Origin: Haemophilus influenzae
GTDB lineage: Bacteria > Pseudomonadota > Gammaproteobacteria > Enterobacterales > Pasteurellaceae
DNA length: 64,000 nucleotides
Assembly: GCF_019703545.1 (NCBI RefSeq)
Contig: NZ_AP018771.1
Span: forward strand, 496,001-560,000
Reading direction: 5' to 3'
Below, piece by piece: positions 10,273 through 19,656 of the stretch. The position numbers and the translations under genes are program-made. The notes beneath the pieces were generated by a model. The model ran no database searches and had not been told where the DNA came from. It saw only the letters and a program-made list of their open reading frames with translations. Each line of letters opens with the position of its first letter. Within the stretch, counting starts at the first letter, position 1.

Positions 10273-11433
10273 ATGTCAGTAATCAAAATGACCGATTTAG
10301 ATTTAGCGGGTAAACGTGTATTTATCCGTGCAGATCTTAATGTGCCAGTAAAAGATGGCAAAGTGACCTCAGATGCGCGTATTCGTGCGACCATTCCTAC
10401 TTTAAAATTAGCCTTAGAAAAAGGCGCGAAAGTGATGGTAACTTCTCACTTAGGTCGTCCAACTGAAGGAGAATTCAAACCAGAAGATTCTTTACAACCA
10501 GTTGTTGATTACTTAAAAAACGCAGGCTTTAATGTGCGTTTAGAACAAGATTATTTAAATGGTGTAGATGTTAAAGATGGCGAAATCGTTGTTTTAGAAA
10601 ACGTACGCGTAAACAAAGGCGAAAAGAAAAATGATCCAGAATTAGGTAAAAAATATGCCGCACTTTGCGACGTATTTGTAATGGATGCCTTTGGTACCGC
10701 TCACCGTGCGCAAGCTTCAACTTATGGCGTTGCAGAATTTGCGCCAATCGCTTGTGCAGGCCCATTATTAGCGGCTGAGTTAGATGCATTAGGTAAAGCA
10801 TTAAAAGAACCTGCTCGTCCAATGGTCGCGATCGTAGGCGGTTCTAAAGTTTCAACTAAATTAGAAGTATTAAATTCTCTTTCAAAAATCGCTGACCAAA
10901 TTATTGTGGGCGGTGGCATTGCAAATACTTTCATTGCGGCAGCTGGTCACAATGTAGGTAAATCTTTATATGAAGCTGATTTAATTCCAGTTGCGAAAGA
11001 ATTAGCCGCAAATACAGATATTCCAGTTCCAGTTGATGTGCGTGTAGGTTTAGTTTTCTCTGAAACGGCAGCAGCAACAGAAAAAGCGGTAAATGAAGTG
11101 AAAGATGATGAATCTATTTTTGATATTGGCGATAAATCAGCAGAACAATTGGCTGAAATTATCAAAAATGCAAAAACCGTTTTGTGGAATGGCCCAGTTG
11201 GTGTGTTTGAGTTCCCTCACTTCCGTAAAGGGACTGAAATCATTTCTCACGCCATTGCAAACAGCGATGCATTCTCTATCGCTGGTGGCGGAGATACTTT
11301 AGCGGCTATCGATTTATTCGGTATTGCAGATAAGATCTCTTACATTTCAACAGGTGGCGGTGCGTTCTTAGAATTTGTAGAAGGCAAAGTATTACCTGCA
11401 GTAGAAATTCTTGAAAAACGTGCGAAAAATTAA
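10273..11433 (+). CDS. pgk: Phosphoglycerate kinase
   Basis: Glycolytic enzyme that transfers phosphate between 1,3-bisphosphoglycerate and ADP. The 386 residues match the bacterial family. The N-terminal substrate-binding RADLNVP and SHLGRP motifs are at about residues 19-25 and 60-65. The nucleotide site includes GGSKVSTK about residue 194, and the C-terminal GGGDTLA and STGGGA loops are intact. The RBS AGAGGA precedes the ATG. fbaA follows after 111 nt, the common glycolytic pair. Confidence 0.98.
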   Translation: MSVIKMTDLDLAGKRVFIRADLNVPVKDGKVTSDARIRATIPTLKLALEKGAKVMVTSHLGRPTEGEFKPEDSLQPVVDYLKNAGFNVRLEQDYLNGVDVKDGEIVVLENVRVNKGEKKNDPELGKKYAALCDVFVMDAFGTAHRAQASTYGVAEFAPIACAGPLLAAELDALGKALKEPARPMVAIVGGSKVSTKLEVLNSLSKIADQIIVGGGIANTFIAAAGHNVGKSLYEADLIPVAKELAANTDIPVPVDVRVGLVFSETAAATEKAVNEVKDDESIFDIGDKSAEQLAEIIKNAKTVLWNGPVGVFEFPHFRKGTEIISHAIANSDAFSIAGGGDTLAAIDLFGIADKISYISTGGGAFLEFVEGKVLPAVEILEKRAKN

Positions 11434-11455
11434 CCGCACTTTTCCTCTATAACAT

Positions 11456-11488
11456 ATTGATGGTGGCATCAAAAATGCCATCATCAAT
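11456..11488 (+). other. Stable hairpin between pgk and fbaA
   Basis: ATTGATGGTGGCAT (11456-11469) pairs with ATGCCATCATCAAT (11475-11488) with one G-T wobble around a 5-nt loop. There is no T tract (ACAAATTC follows), so it is more likely an mRNA-stability or processing element than a full terminator. Confidence 0.6.
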
Positions 11489-11544
11489 ACAAATTCTTCA
11501 AATTGCGGGCTTGTCTCGCTAAACATAAAAAAGGAAACACAAGT

Positions 11545-12624
11545 ATGGCTAAATTATTAGATATCGTGAAACCCGGTGTTGTAACAGGCGAAGATGTGCA
11601 AAAAGTTTTTGCTTATGCAAAAGAGCATAACTTTGCTATTCCTGCAGTAAACTGTGTGGGTTCTGACTCCGTTAATGCTGTGTTAGAAACTGCTGCTCGC
11701 GTAAAAGCTCCAGTGATTATTCAATTCTCAAATGGTGGCGCAGCTTTCTATGCAGGTAAAGGTATCAAACCAACGAGTGGTACTCGTCCTGATGTTTTAG
11801 GGGCGATCGCTGGTGCGAAACAGGTTCATACTTTAGCGAAAGAATACGGTGTGCCTGTTATTCTTCACACTGACCACGCAGCGAAAAAATTATTACCTTG
11901 GATCGACGGTTTATTAGATGCAGGCGAAAAACATTTTGCTGAAACGGGTCGTCCACTTTTCTCTTCACATATGATTGATTTATCAGAAGAACCAATGGAA
12001 GAAAATATGGCGATTTGCCGTGAATATCTTGCTCGTATGGATAAAATGGGTATGACCCTTGAAATCGAAATTGGCATTACTGGTGGCGAAGAAGACGGCG
12101 TAGATAATTCTGATGTTGATGAATCTCGTTTATATACTCAACCCTCTGACGTACTTTATGTTTATGACCAATTACACCCAGTAAGCCCTAACTTTACCGT
12201 TGCTGCGGCATTTGGTAACGTACACGGTGTTTACAAACCAGGTAACGTGAAATTAAAACCATCTATTTTAGGTGCATCACAAGAGTTCGTTGCGAAAGAA
12301 CGTAATCTTCCTGCGAAACCAATTAATTTCGTCTTCCACGGTGGTTCTGGTTCTAGCCGCGAAGAAATCCGCGAAGCAATTGGCTACGGTGCAATCAAAA
12401 TGAATATTGATACCGATACTCAATGGGCATCTTGGAATGGTATTTTGAATTTCTATAAAGCAAATGAAGCATATCTTCAAGGTCAATTAGGTAACCCTGA
12501 AGGCCCTGATGCGCCAAACAAAAAATATTACGATCCACGTGTTTGGTTACGTAAAATGGAAGAATCTATGTCTAAACGCTTAGAACAATCTTTCGAAGAC
12601 TTAAACTGTGTTGATGTTTTATAA
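11545..12624 (+). CDS. fbaA: Class II fructose-bisphosphate aldolase
   Basis: Zinc-dependent glycolytic aldolase splitting fructose 1,6-bisphosphate into two trioses. The ATG at 11545 has AAGGAAA 8 nt upstream and gives the standard 359-residue protein starting MAKLLDIVKPGV. An in-frame upstream ATG at 11503 lacks a ribosome site. Metal-binding residues lie in HTDHAAKK (about residue 108), in FGNVHGVYKPG about residue 223 and in VFHGGSGS about residue 263. It is the second gene of the pgk-fbaA unit. Confidence 0.97.
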   Translation: MAKLLDIVKPGVVTGEDVQKVFAYAKEHNFAIPAVNCVGSDSVNAVLETAARVKAPVIIQFSNGGAAFYAGKGIKPTSGTRPDVLGAIAGAKQVHTLAKEYGVPVILHTDHAAKKLLPWIDGLLDAGEKHFAETGRPLFSSHMIDLSEEPMEENMAICREYLARMDKMGMTLEIEIGITGGEEDGVDNSDVDESRLYTQPSDVLYVYDQLHPVSPNFTVAAAFGNVHGVYKPGNVKLKPSILGASQEFVAKERNLPAKPINFVFHGGSGSSREEIREAIGYGAIKMNIDTDTQWASWNGILNFYKANEAYLQGQLGNPEGPDAPNKKYYDPRVWLRKMEESMSKRLEQSFEDLNCVDVL

Positions 12625-12648
12625 TCCACAAAAATAACATAAAATACG

Positions 12649-12675
12649 ACCGCACTTTGTTAGTGCGGTTTTTTA
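12649..12675 (+). terminator. fbaA terminator formed by paired uptake signals
   Basis: ACCGCACT (12649-12656) and AGTGCGGT (12662-12669) form a hairpin followed by six T. Inverted DNA uptake sequences acting as terminators are well known in H. influenzae. Confidence 0.85.
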
Positions 12676-12691
12676 TTTTAGCGGAGAAATT

Positions 12692-13732
12692 ATGGAAAAG
12701 ATCTTAGTTATTCGTAACGATAAATTAGGCGATTTTATGCAAGCATGGCCTGCTTTTGCAATGTTGAAAGCCTCAAATCCAGAGCTAAAATTAACCGCAC
12801 TTGTGCCGAGTTACACTGCACCTCTAGCGGAAGTTTGTCCGTTTATTGATCATATTATTATTGATAGTAAAAAAAATGATAAAACGGATTTCAAACGTCT
12901 TGTGCAGGAAATCAAAGTGCAGCAGTTTGATGGAATGATTAGTTTCTTTTCCAATACCCATAATGGAAAACTCGCTTGGAAAAGTGGGATTAAATATCGC
13001 CTTGCACCTGCGACTAAATGGGTTCAAATTCTTTATAATCATCGTCTAACACAACGCCGCTCTCGTTCTGAAAAATCAGAAGCAGAATACAATCAAGATT
13101 TAGTCCGCGCTTTTTTGCAAAAGCATAATATGCCAATTGTTGAACCTAAACCACCTTATTTAACTTTTGAGAAAAGTGCGGTGGAAAATCAACGAATTTT
13201 ATTGCAAGAGAGTTTAGGGCTTTCTGCGAATAAAAAATGGATCTTTGTACATAGCGGTTCTGGTGGTTCAGCTACGAATCTTTCTTTAGTGCAATATGCA
13301 GATTTAATTAAAGGCTTACTCGCTGAATTTGATTGCGATGTTGTGCTGACAGCAGGGCCTGGCGAAAGTGAAAACGCCCATAAATTGGCAGCTCTTGTGA
13401 ATGATTTACGCGTAGTTGTTTACGATAAGAATAAAGGTTTAGTGGATTTTGCCTATTCTTTGGCTTGTGCTGATTTATTTATTGCAGGTTCTACAGGCCC
13501 ATTGCATTTAAGTAGTGCTTTTAATATTCCGACCATTGGGTTTTATCCAAATAGCCGTTCTTCTCAGCCGAGACGCTGGAAACCCATTAATGATATAGAT
13601 AAGCATCTTGCTTTTTGCCCACCTGCGGGAAAAGAGACTCAAATGAATTTAGAGTTAATTTCAATAGACAATGCGTTAGCTGAAATATCACTTTTCATAC
13701 GGAATATGTGGCAAACGAGCAATAATATTTAA
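12692..13732 (+). CDS. Lipooligosaccharide heptosyltransferase family protein (GT9)
   Basis: A 346-residue glycosyltransferase family 9 protein, the family that adds ADP-heptose to the inner core of lipopolysaccharide. The N-terminal block ILVIRNDKLGDFMQAWPAF and the C-terminal donor-site block DLFIAGSTGPLHLSSAFNIPTIGFY (about residues 263-290) are characteristic. H. influenzae has several members; this position in the genome corresponds, as I recall, to the gene linked to addition of the third heptose. That assignment is from memory, so I leave the symbol blank. The last 45 bases overlap the convergent membrane-protein gene. Confidence 0.88.
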   Translation: MEKILVIRNDKLGDFMQAWPAFAMLKASNPELKLTALVPSYTAPLAEVCPFIDHIIIDSKKNDKTDFKRLVQEIKVQQFDGMISFFSNTHNGKLAWKSGIKYRLAPATKWVQILYNHRLTQRRSRSEKSEAEYNQDLVRAFLQKHNMPIVEPKPPYLTFEKSAVENQRILLQESLGLSANKKWIFVHSGSGGSATNLSLVQYADLIKGLLAEFDCDVVLTAGPGESENAHKLAALVNDLRVVVYDKNKGLVDFAYSLACADLFIAGSTGPLHLSSAFNIPTIGFYPNSRSSQPRRWKPINDIDKHLAFCPPAGKETQMNLELISIDNALAEISLFIRNMWQTSNNI

Positions 13733-14344
13733 GAAGAATTGAACAACGCTGCCTATGCTGGTGGCGAAAAGGACAGTACCCAAGCCAACGACACCGCCAA
13801 GTAAAAAACCAAGCAAACAAACCGAGATTTCAAGGCTTGAGCGTACCACGTTGATGCTTAAATGAAAACGTTGGCAAATACCAACCATTAATCCGTCTCG
13901 AGGGCCTGCGCCTAAGTGACAAGTGAGATATAAGGCAGTTCCAAAACCATAGAGTAATATACCGATCAGACAGAAGATCATTCGTGAAAAAAGTGCGGTT
14001 GGCGGCGTCAGTATTTTTGTTGTGATCCCTAGAAATAGAGCAATAATGATAATATTTAATAATGTCCCAAGCCCAAGGCGTAATTTGAGTGGTTTCCATA
14101 CCAACATTACTGCGCAACTAATTAAAAAAGATGACCAGCCAATATCAAAATTTGTCTGTATTGCTATGCCTTGTGAAAGTACAGTCCAAGGTGTCGATCC
14201 TAAACCTGACAATACAATAAGCCCATCTCCAATACCTAAAATAGAAAGAGCAAAAAGTAAGATTGAAATGGTTTTATATTGCACTGTCCATAATGATGTG
14301 GCAGCCCAAGATGTGTGGGGTATAACGCGTGCTTTTTTCTTCAT
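13688..14344 (-). CDS. YczE/YyaS-type integral membrane protein
   Basis: A 218-residue polytopic membrane protein with about five or six hydrophobic helices and the family pattern GSTPWTVLSQGIA and GAGPRDGLMVG. It belongs to the YczE/YitT-like group, whose transport substrate is unknown. The stop codon lies inside the 3' end of the opposite heptosyltransferase-like gene. A longer reading of the opposite strand (14022-14450) is a shadow of this gene. I cannot give it a specific function. Confidence 0.82.
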   Translation of the reverse strand: MKKKARVIPHTSWAATSLWTVQYKTISILLFALSILGIGDGLIVLSGLGSTPWTVLSQGIAIQTNFDIGWSSFLISCAVMLVWKPLKLRLGLGTLLNIIIIALFLGITTKILTPPTALFSRMIFCLIGILLYGFGTALYLTCHLGAGPRDGLMVGICQRFHLSINVVRSSLEISVCLLGFLLGGVVGLGTVLFATSIGSVVQFFLNIIARLPHIPYEK

Positions 14345-14479
14345 ATTTATTACCTTTTATATTCCGTTTTATCATAAAAGGAAAGACGCAAAAACAGAAA
14401 TAATTTTGTCACTTCATTTATATCAAAAACATATTATTTATTTTGAGTAACCGTTTGCATAATGTTTATTTTCTAAAAC

Positions 14480-14495
14480 TGTGATCTTCCTCACG
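14480..14495. promoter_or_regulatory. CRP-type site upstream of yjjI
   Basis: TGTGATCTTCCTCACG matches the cAMP-CRP consensus TGTGA-N6-TCACA at nine of ten key positions. It lies 65-80 bases upstream of the yjjI start, so catabolite control of the glycyl-radical enzyme is likely. Confidence 0.6.
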
Positions 14496-14559
14496 TTTTC
14501 AAAATTGTCTATTTTGTTACCATTGCGTACAATACAAAACCATTTTTAAAGGGGATGTT

Positions 14560-16104
14560 ATGTTAGCTTCACTTCAAGATATTCTCGATACGGTTAAAGC
14601 CAATAATCTGACTTATCATCAAAAATTAATGACATTAGGCAATATTGCTGAGCGTTTATTTGATCCTCGCGATTTGCTTGGCTATACCGATGAAGAATGG
14701 AGCTTTTTACAGAATCAGATGATTTGTGATTTATGTGAAGGTTACGCGATTTATCGCCCTCGCTATATCCTGCCTGATTACAATGTGTATATTAAAAAAG
14801 GCTGCGAATTTTTAGAGCTGCCGCCACCAAAAGATCTTGATGAGGCACTTGATGGATTATTGATTCTTTACTCCCACGTGCCATCCATTACAACTTATCC
14901 TGTTTATGTTGGTCGTCTTGATGTGTTGCTCGAACCGTTCATTACTGATGAAGAAAAAGATTACATCAAAATTAAACGCTTTTTAAATCATATCGACAAA
15001 ACTGTGCCTGATTCATTTTGTCACGCCAATATTGGGCCTTATGATACGAAAGCGGGTCGCTTGATTTTACGCGCCGTGATTGAGCTTGAAGCGCCAACAC
15101 CGAATATGACTATTCGTTATGATAAATCCAAAACGAGCCGTGAGTTTGCTGAACTTGCAGCAAAAGCCTGTTTATTAGTTTCTAAACCATCTTTTGCGAA
15201 CGATGCTTACTATATTTCCGATCTTGGTGAAGAATATGGCGTAGCAAGTTGCTATAACGCACTGCCTGAATGTGGCGGTGCTTATACATTAACGCGTTTA
15301 CGTCTAGGGACAATTGCTCGCACCTGTAAAAGTGCGGATGAAATGGTAAACGAATTATTACCACGTGTGGCAAAATGCGCTCTTTCGACGATGGATAAAC
15401 GCCATAAGTTTGTAGTGGAAGAAAGTAATTTCTTTAACAGTTCATTCCTCGAAAAAGAAGGCTTTATCAAACGTACTAATTTTACGGGAATGTTCGCAAT
15501 TGTAGGCTTGGCTGATGCCACAAATCACTTATTGCAATGTGAAGGCTTAAATGAAACCTTTGGTAAGAGCGTTCGTGGCGATGACATTGCCACAGCGATT
15601 ATGGATAAATTGAAAGAAATTACTGATGCGCACGAAGGAGTTTATGCCGAACGCACTGGCAATCGTTATTTATTACACGCACAAGTGGGCGCAAGCAACC
15701 ACGAAGAAGACAAACGCAACGCACCAGCGCATCGTATTCGTGTAGGCGAAGAACCGACTTTACTTGCGCATTTGAAACAGTCTGCACCGTTCCATAAATA
15801 TTTCCCATCTGGTACAGGGGATTTATTCGCCTTTGATCAAACCTATGTAGATCACTGCGATGCGGTGGTGGATATTATTGATGGGGCATTCTCTTTGGGT
15901 TATCGCTATATTACCACCTATTTGAAAAATACAGATTTAATTCGTGTTACAGGTTATTTAGTGAAGAAAAGCGAAGTTGAAAAATATCGCAAAGGCGAAG
16001 TCGCATTACGCGATACAACTTGGTATGGCTCGGGTACGGATGAATGTGCCAACGTGTTTGATCGCCAATTACGCGATGAGAAAGATGTCATTGCTGAAAA
16101 ATAA
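14560..16104 (+). CDS. yjjI: YjjI-family glycyl radical enzyme of unknown substrate
   Basis: A 514-residue homologue of E. coli YjjI, distantly related to pyruvate formate-lyase. The C-terminal IRVTGYLV resembles the RVxGY glycyl-radical loop, with the predicted radical at Gly465. A conserved CGG (in LPECGGAYTLTR, about residue 230) is a candidate partner cysteine region. The enzyme would be active only without oxygen and needs the activase encoded 8 nt downstream. The substrate of this family is not established. A CRP-type site precedes the gene. Confidence 0.9.
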   Translation: MLASLQDILDTVKANNLTYHQKLMTLGNIAERLFDPRDLLGYTDEEWSFLQNQMICDLCEGYAIYRPRYILPDYNVYIKKGCEFLELPPPKDLDEALDGLLILYSHVPSITTYPVYVGRLDVLLEPFITDEEKDYIKIKRFLNHIDKTVPDSFCHANIGPYDTKAGRLILRAVIELEAPTPNMTIRYDKSKTSREFAELAAKACLLVSKPSFANDAYYISDLGEEYGVASCYNALPECGGAYTLTRLRLGTIARTCKSADEMVNELLPRVAKCALSTMDKRHKFVVEESNFFNSSFLEKEGFIKRTNFTGMFAIVGLADATNHLLQCEGLNETFGKSVRGDDIATAIMDKLKEITDAHEGVYAERTGNRYLLHAQVGASNHEEDKRNAPAHRIRVGEEPTLLAHLKQSAPFHKYFPSGTGDLFAFDQTYVDHCDAVVDIIDGAFSLGYRYITTYLKNTDLIRVTGYLVKKSEVEKYRKGEVALRDTTWYGSGTDECANVFDRQLRDEKDVIAEK

Positions 16105-16112
16105 TTGAAAAA

Positions 16113-16901
16113 ATGACTGCACTTTCTGAGATTTTTGTGCCGTTGCATCGGATTATTCCGTTTTCAAATGTAGAAGGGCAAGGCAATCGTACCAGTATTT
16201 TTTTACAAGGCTGTAAACTAAATTGCTTGTATTGCCATAATCCAGAAACCATTCCACGTTATACGGAAAGTGCAAAATTAGTCAGTTTACAGTACTTATG
16301 TGATCAAGTGATGGAAGCTACGCCCTTTATTCGAGGTGTAACGGTTTCTGGTGGAGAACCCACTATTCATCACAAAAAACTTGTGCCACTCTTTAAGGCT
16401 TTACGTTCGCAAGGATTGACTTGTTATTTGGATAGTAGTGGCTTTTTTGAGTTTGATCGTGTTTGTTCGTTAATTGATGTCACTGACAAATTTTTATTTG
16501 ATCTCAAAGGCGAGGGCATTGGCTTGCAAATACTTTGTTTCGATCGGAAAAATCAAGCAGGTATTGTACCACAGCAAGTGATACTAGAACGTTTGCATAT
16601 AAAAAACGATAAACTGGAGCGGAATTTGCAAAATTTAGCTGCCTTGTTGCCATTAAATAAAGTGGAAGAAGTGCGGTTGGTTTTTTTAAAGCATTTTTTT
16701 GATGCGGAACATTTGGTGGGCAAAGTTGCTCAACTACTACGAAATTATCCTGATGTGGCATTAAAAATTATCCGCGTGCATAGCAAAGGCGTACGTGATG
16801 AAGCTGGGTTATCAGTGCATATCCCAAGTGTGGAAGAAACTAATGCGCTATCTGCTTATGCACGTCAATGTGGAATTAACAAGGTTTTGACTATTTTATA
16901 G
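16113..16901 (+). CDS. yjjW: YjjW-family glycyl-radical-enzyme activase (radical SAM)
   Basis: A 262-residue radical S-adenosylmethionine enzyme. The cluster motif is C34-x3-C38-x2-C41 (GCKLNCLYCHNPET), followed by a glycine-rich SAM-binding stretch VSGGEPT near residue 75. It is expected to generate the glycyl radical on YjjI by abstracting hydrogen with the 5'-deoxyadenosyl radical. The tight 8-nt spacing supports co-translation and partnership. It lacks the long extra ferredoxin insert seen in some activases. Confidence 0.9.
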   Translation: MTALSEIFVPLHRIIPFSNVEGQGNRTSIFLQGCKLNCLYCHNPETIPRYTESAKLVSLQYLCDQVMEATPFIRGVTVSGGEPTIHHKKLVPLFKALRSQGLTCYLDSSGFFEFDRVCSLIDVTDKFLFDLKGEGIGLQILCFDRKNQAGIVPQQVILERLHIKNDKLERNLQNLAALLPLNKVEEVRLVFLKHFFDAEHLVGKVAQLLRNYPDVALKIIRVHSKGVRDEAGLSVHIPSVEETNALSAYARQCGINKVLTIL

Positions 16902-16999
16902 ACGTTTACAAAAAGTGCGGTGAAAATTCGCCGACTTTTCATAAGAAAACAAGTAGAATAAGCCGAATTTTATTAACTTAACTAATCTAGGGGAATCAA

Positions 17000-18253
17000 A
17001 TGAGTGTGTTAAGCAGCATTTTGGGAATGGTCGTATTAATCGCTATTGCCGTGTTACTTTCTAATAATCGTAAAGCGATTAGTATTCGAACCGTAGTAGG
17101 GGCGTTAGCAATCCAAGTAGGATTTGCCGCCCTTATTTTATATGTGCCAGCAGGTAAACAAGCGTTGGGTGCCGCTGCGGATATGGTATCCAATGTTATT
17201 GCCTATGGTAATGACGGGATTAATTTCGTTTTCGGCGGATTAGCGGATCCAAGTAAACCATCCGGTTTCATTTTTGCAGTGAAAGTATTACCGATTATCG
17301 TATTCTTCTCTGGCTTAATTTCTGTGCTTTACTATCTCGGCATTATGCAAGTCGTGATTAAAGTATTAGGTGGTGCATTACAAAAAGCATTGGGTACGTC
17401 AAAAGCGGAATCAATGTCAGCGGCGGCGAATATCTTCGTCGGTCAAACTGAAGCACCATTAGTTGTTCGCCCTTACATTAAAAATATGACCCAATCTGAA
17501 TTATTTGCCATTATGGTGGGTGGTACAGCGTCTATCGCGGGTTCAGTAATGGCAGGTTACGCAGGAATGGGCGTGCCATTGACATACTTAATCGCTGCAT
17601 CATTTATGGCGGCACCAGCAGGTTTATTATTTGCGAAATTAATGTTCCCACAAACCGAACAATTCACAGATAAACAACCAGAAGACAATGATTCAGAAAA
17701 ACCAACTAACGTACTTGAAGCAATGGCGGGCGGTGCGAGTGCAGGTATGCAACTTGCGTTAAACGTAGGTGCAATGTTAATCGCATTCGTTGGTTTAATT
17801 GCATTAATTAATGGTATTTTAAGTGGCGTAGGCGGATGGTTCGGCTATGGCGACTTAACCTTACAATCTATCTTTGGTTTAATTTTCAAACCATTAGCAT
17901 ACTTAATCGGTGTAACTGATGGTGCTGAAGCAGGTATCGCAGGACAAATGATCGGGATGAAATTAGCGGTTAATGAATTTGTGGGTTATCTTGAATTTGC
18001 AAAATATTTACAACCAGATTCTGCAATTGTATTAACTGAAAAAACCAAAGCGATTATTACTTTCGCGCTTTGTGGTTTTGCTAACTTCAGCTCAATTGCA
18101 ATCTTAATTGGTGGTTTAGGTGGTATGGCACCAAGTCGTCGTAGTGATGTTGCTCGTTTAGGTATCAAAGCCGTTATCGCTGGTACTCTCGCTAACTTAA
18201 TGAGTGCAACTATTGCTGGTTTATTTATCGGCTTAGGTGCTGCAGCACTTTAA
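17000..18253 (+). CDS. nupC: Concentrative nucleoside transporter
   Basis: A 417-residue concentrative nucleoside transporter (CNT family) that imports nucleosides with cations across the inner membrane. Family features are the N-terminal [10 protein letters not shown] block, [13 protein letters not shown] about residue 150 and the C-terminal [13 protein letters not shown] and [17 protein letters not shown] segments. It is followed by deoD after 83 nt, so uptake and phosphorolysis are linked. A close paralogue lies at 35.5-36.7 kb. RBS AGGGGAA. Confidence 0.95.
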   Translation: MSVLSSILGMVVLIAIAVLLSNNRKAISIRTVVGALAIQVGFAALILYVPAGKQALGAAADMVSNVIAYGNDGINFVFGGLADPSKPSGFIFAVKVLPIIVFFSGLISVLYYLGIMQVVIKVLGGALQKALGTSKAESMSAAANIFVGQTEAPLVVRPYIKNMTQSELFAIMVGGTASIAGSVMAGYAGMGVPLTYLIAASFMAAPAGLLFAKLMFPQTEQFTDKQPEDNDSEKPTNVLEAMAGGASAGMQLALNVGAMLIAFVGLIALINGILSGVGGWFGYGDLTLQSIFGLIFKPLAYLIGVTDGAEAGIAGQMIGMKLAVNEFVGYLEFAKYLQPDSAIVLTEKTKAIITFALCGFANFSSIAILIGGLGGMAPSRRSDVARLGIKAVIAGTLANLMSATIAGLFIGLGAAAL

Positions 18254-18272
18254 TTTATCTTAATCAATTAAA

Positions 18273-18298
18273 AAGTGCGGTAAAAAATGACCGCACTT
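18273..18298 (+). other. Inverted DNA uptake sequences between nupC and deoD
   Basis: AAGTGCGGT (18273-18281) and ACCGCACTT (18290-18298) form a 9-bp stem with an 8-nt loop. Only a broken T tract follows, so it may terminate partially rather than separate the two genes. Confidence 0.7.
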
Positions 18299-18336
18299 TA
18301 TTCATTTTTATTCATTATTAAAAATAAGGAAAAATT

Positions 18337-19053
18337 ATGACTCCACATATTAACGCACCTGAAGGTGCATTTGCTGATGTTGTTTTAATGCCTGGCGATC
18401 CACTTCGTGCAAAATACATTGCAGAAACTTTTTTACAAGATGTTGTTGAAGTAACGAATGTTCGTAATATGCTTGGTTTTACAGGAACTTATAAAGGTCG
18501 TAAAATTTCTATTATGGGGCACGGAATGGGGATTCCATCTTGCTCTATTTACGCGAAAGAATTAATCACTGAATATGGCGTGAAAAAAATTATCCGTGTA
18601 GGTTCTTGTGGCACTGTTCGTATGGACGTGAAAGTGCGCGATGTGATTATCGGTTTAGGTGCATGTACTGATTCAAAAGTAAACCGTATTCGTTTCAAAG
18701 ATAACGACTTTGCAGCTATTGCTGACTTCGATATGGCACAAGCTGCTGTTCAAGCTGCAAAAGCAAAAGGCAAAACCGTTCGTGTCGGTAACTTATTCTC
18801 GGCGGATTTATTCTATACACCCGATGTAGAAATGTTCGATGTAATGGAAAAATACGGCATTTTAGGTGTGGAAATGGAAGCTGCTGGAATTTATGGTGTG
18901 GCTGCAGAATATGGTGCAAAAGCATTAACGATTTGTACCGTGTCTGACCATCTTCGTACTCACGAACAAACCACGGCAGAAGAACGTCAATTAACATTCA
19001 ATGATATGATTGAAATTGCGTTAGATTCAGTATTAATTGGTGATGCGCAATAA
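18337..19053 (+). CDS. deoD: Purine nucleoside phosphorylase
   Basis: Hexameric purine nucleoside phosphorylase (238 residues) cleaving purine (deoxy)nucleosides with phosphate to the base and (deoxy)ribose 1-phosphate. Family marks are the N-terminal [13 protein letters not shown] phosphate-binding loop, GSCGTVR near residue 90, [11 protein letters not shown] (about residue 178) and the catalytic TVSDH (about residue 202). It follows nupC, forming a nucleoside uptake and breakdown pair. RBS AAGGAAA. Confidence 0.97.
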   Translation: MTPHINAPEGAFADVVLMPGDPLRAKYIAETFLQDVVEVTNVRNMLGFTGTYKGRKISIMGHGMGIPSCSIYAKELITEYGVKKIIRVGSCGTVRMDVKVRDVIIGLGACTDSKVNRIRFKDNDFAAIADFDMAQAAVQAAKAKGKTVRVGNLFSADLFYTPDVEMFDVMEKYGILGVEMEAAGIYGVAAEYGAKALTICTVSDHLRTHEQTTAEERQLTFNDMIEIALDSVLIGDAQ

Positions 19054-19079
19054 TATCTTCTATCGAATTTAAGAAGTGC

Positions 19080-19108
19080 TTGAAAAACAACCGCACTTTT
19101 AATATAAT
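19080..19108 (+). promoter_or_regulatory. Predicted promoter of rplK-rplA
   Basis: TTGAAA (19080-19085), a 17-bp spacer containing an uptake signal, and a perfect TATAAT (19103-19108) precede the rplK leader by about 110 bases. Confidence 0.75.
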
Positions 19109-19118
19109 CTGCGTCCAT

Positions 19119-19145
19119 TATGAGCCGTTCGTGGCTCATATTTTT
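19119..19145 (+). terminator. Hairpin plus T tract at the start of the rplK leader
   Basis: TATGAGCC (19119-19126) pairs with GGCTCATA (19133-19140), followed by TTTTTG. It begins only about ten bases after the -10 box, so it would lie at the very 5' end of the message: either an attenuator for the rplK transcript or the terminator of read-through from deoD. A second hairpin, GTGCAA/TTGCAC, lies at 19151-19166. Confidence 0.55.
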
Positions 19146-19177
19146 GTGTGGTGCAATATGTTGCACTGAAAATTATC

Positions 19178-19204
19178 GGGGAGCTATTTAATAGCGTTAT
19201 TACC
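19178..19204 (+). promoter_or_regulatory. Probable ribosomal protein L1 autoregulatory site
   Basis: GGGG-AGCTAT, a 3-nt loop, then ATAGC, GTTATT and ACCC form a helix with an asymmetric internal loop just before the rplK RBS. This fits the L1-binding structure known in L11-operon leaders, which mimics its 23S rRNA target. The match was judged by eye. Confidence 0.5.
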
Positions 19205-19223
19205 CAATTAGAGGAAAACTAAA

Positions 19224-19652
19224 ATGGCAAAAAAAGTCCAAGCCTATGTTAAGTTGCAAGTTGCAGCTGGTATGGCTAACCCATCACCACCAGTTGGTCC
19301 TGCATTAGGTCAGCAAGGTGTGAACATTATGGAATTCTGTAAAGCATTCAACGCTCGTACTGAGAGCTTAGAAAAAGGTTTACCAATTCCAGTTGTTATC
19401 ACTGTATATGCAGACCGTTCATTTACTTTCGTCACTAAAACTCCACCAGCAGCAGTATTATTGAAAAAAGCTGCAGGTATCAAATCTGGTTCTGGTAAAC
19501 CGAACAAAGATAAAGTGGGTAAAGTAACTTTAGATCAAGTTCGTCAAATCGCTGAAACTAAAGCAGCAGATATGACTGGTGCGACTATCGAAACCAAAAT
19601 GAAATCAATTGCTGGTACTGCTCGCTCTATGGGCTTAGTGGTGGAGGAATAA
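19224..19652 (+). CDS. rplK: 50S ribosomal protein L11
   Basis: L11 (142 residues) binds the GTPase-associated region of 23S rRNA and takes part in factor function and RelA activation. The N-terminal [27 protein letters not shown] block and the C-terminal RNA-binding domain ending in GTARSMGL are intact. The RBS GAGGAAA precedes the ATG. rplA follows after 4 nt; rplJL are not next to it, unlike in E. coli. Confidence 0.98.
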   Translation: MAKKVQAYVKLQVAAGMANPSPPVGPALGQQGVNIMEFCKAFNARTESLEKGLPIPVVITVYADRSFTFVTKTPPAAVLLKKAAGIKSGSGKPNKDKVGKVTLDQVRQIAETKAADMTGATIETKMKSIAGTARSMGLVVEE

Positions 19653-19656
19653 TACG

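Noticed and set aside
14022-14450. 142-codon plus-strand reading frame opposite the YczE-like gene
   Set aside because: It is antisense to a gene with clear membrane-protein composition, has no RBS and resembles no family.
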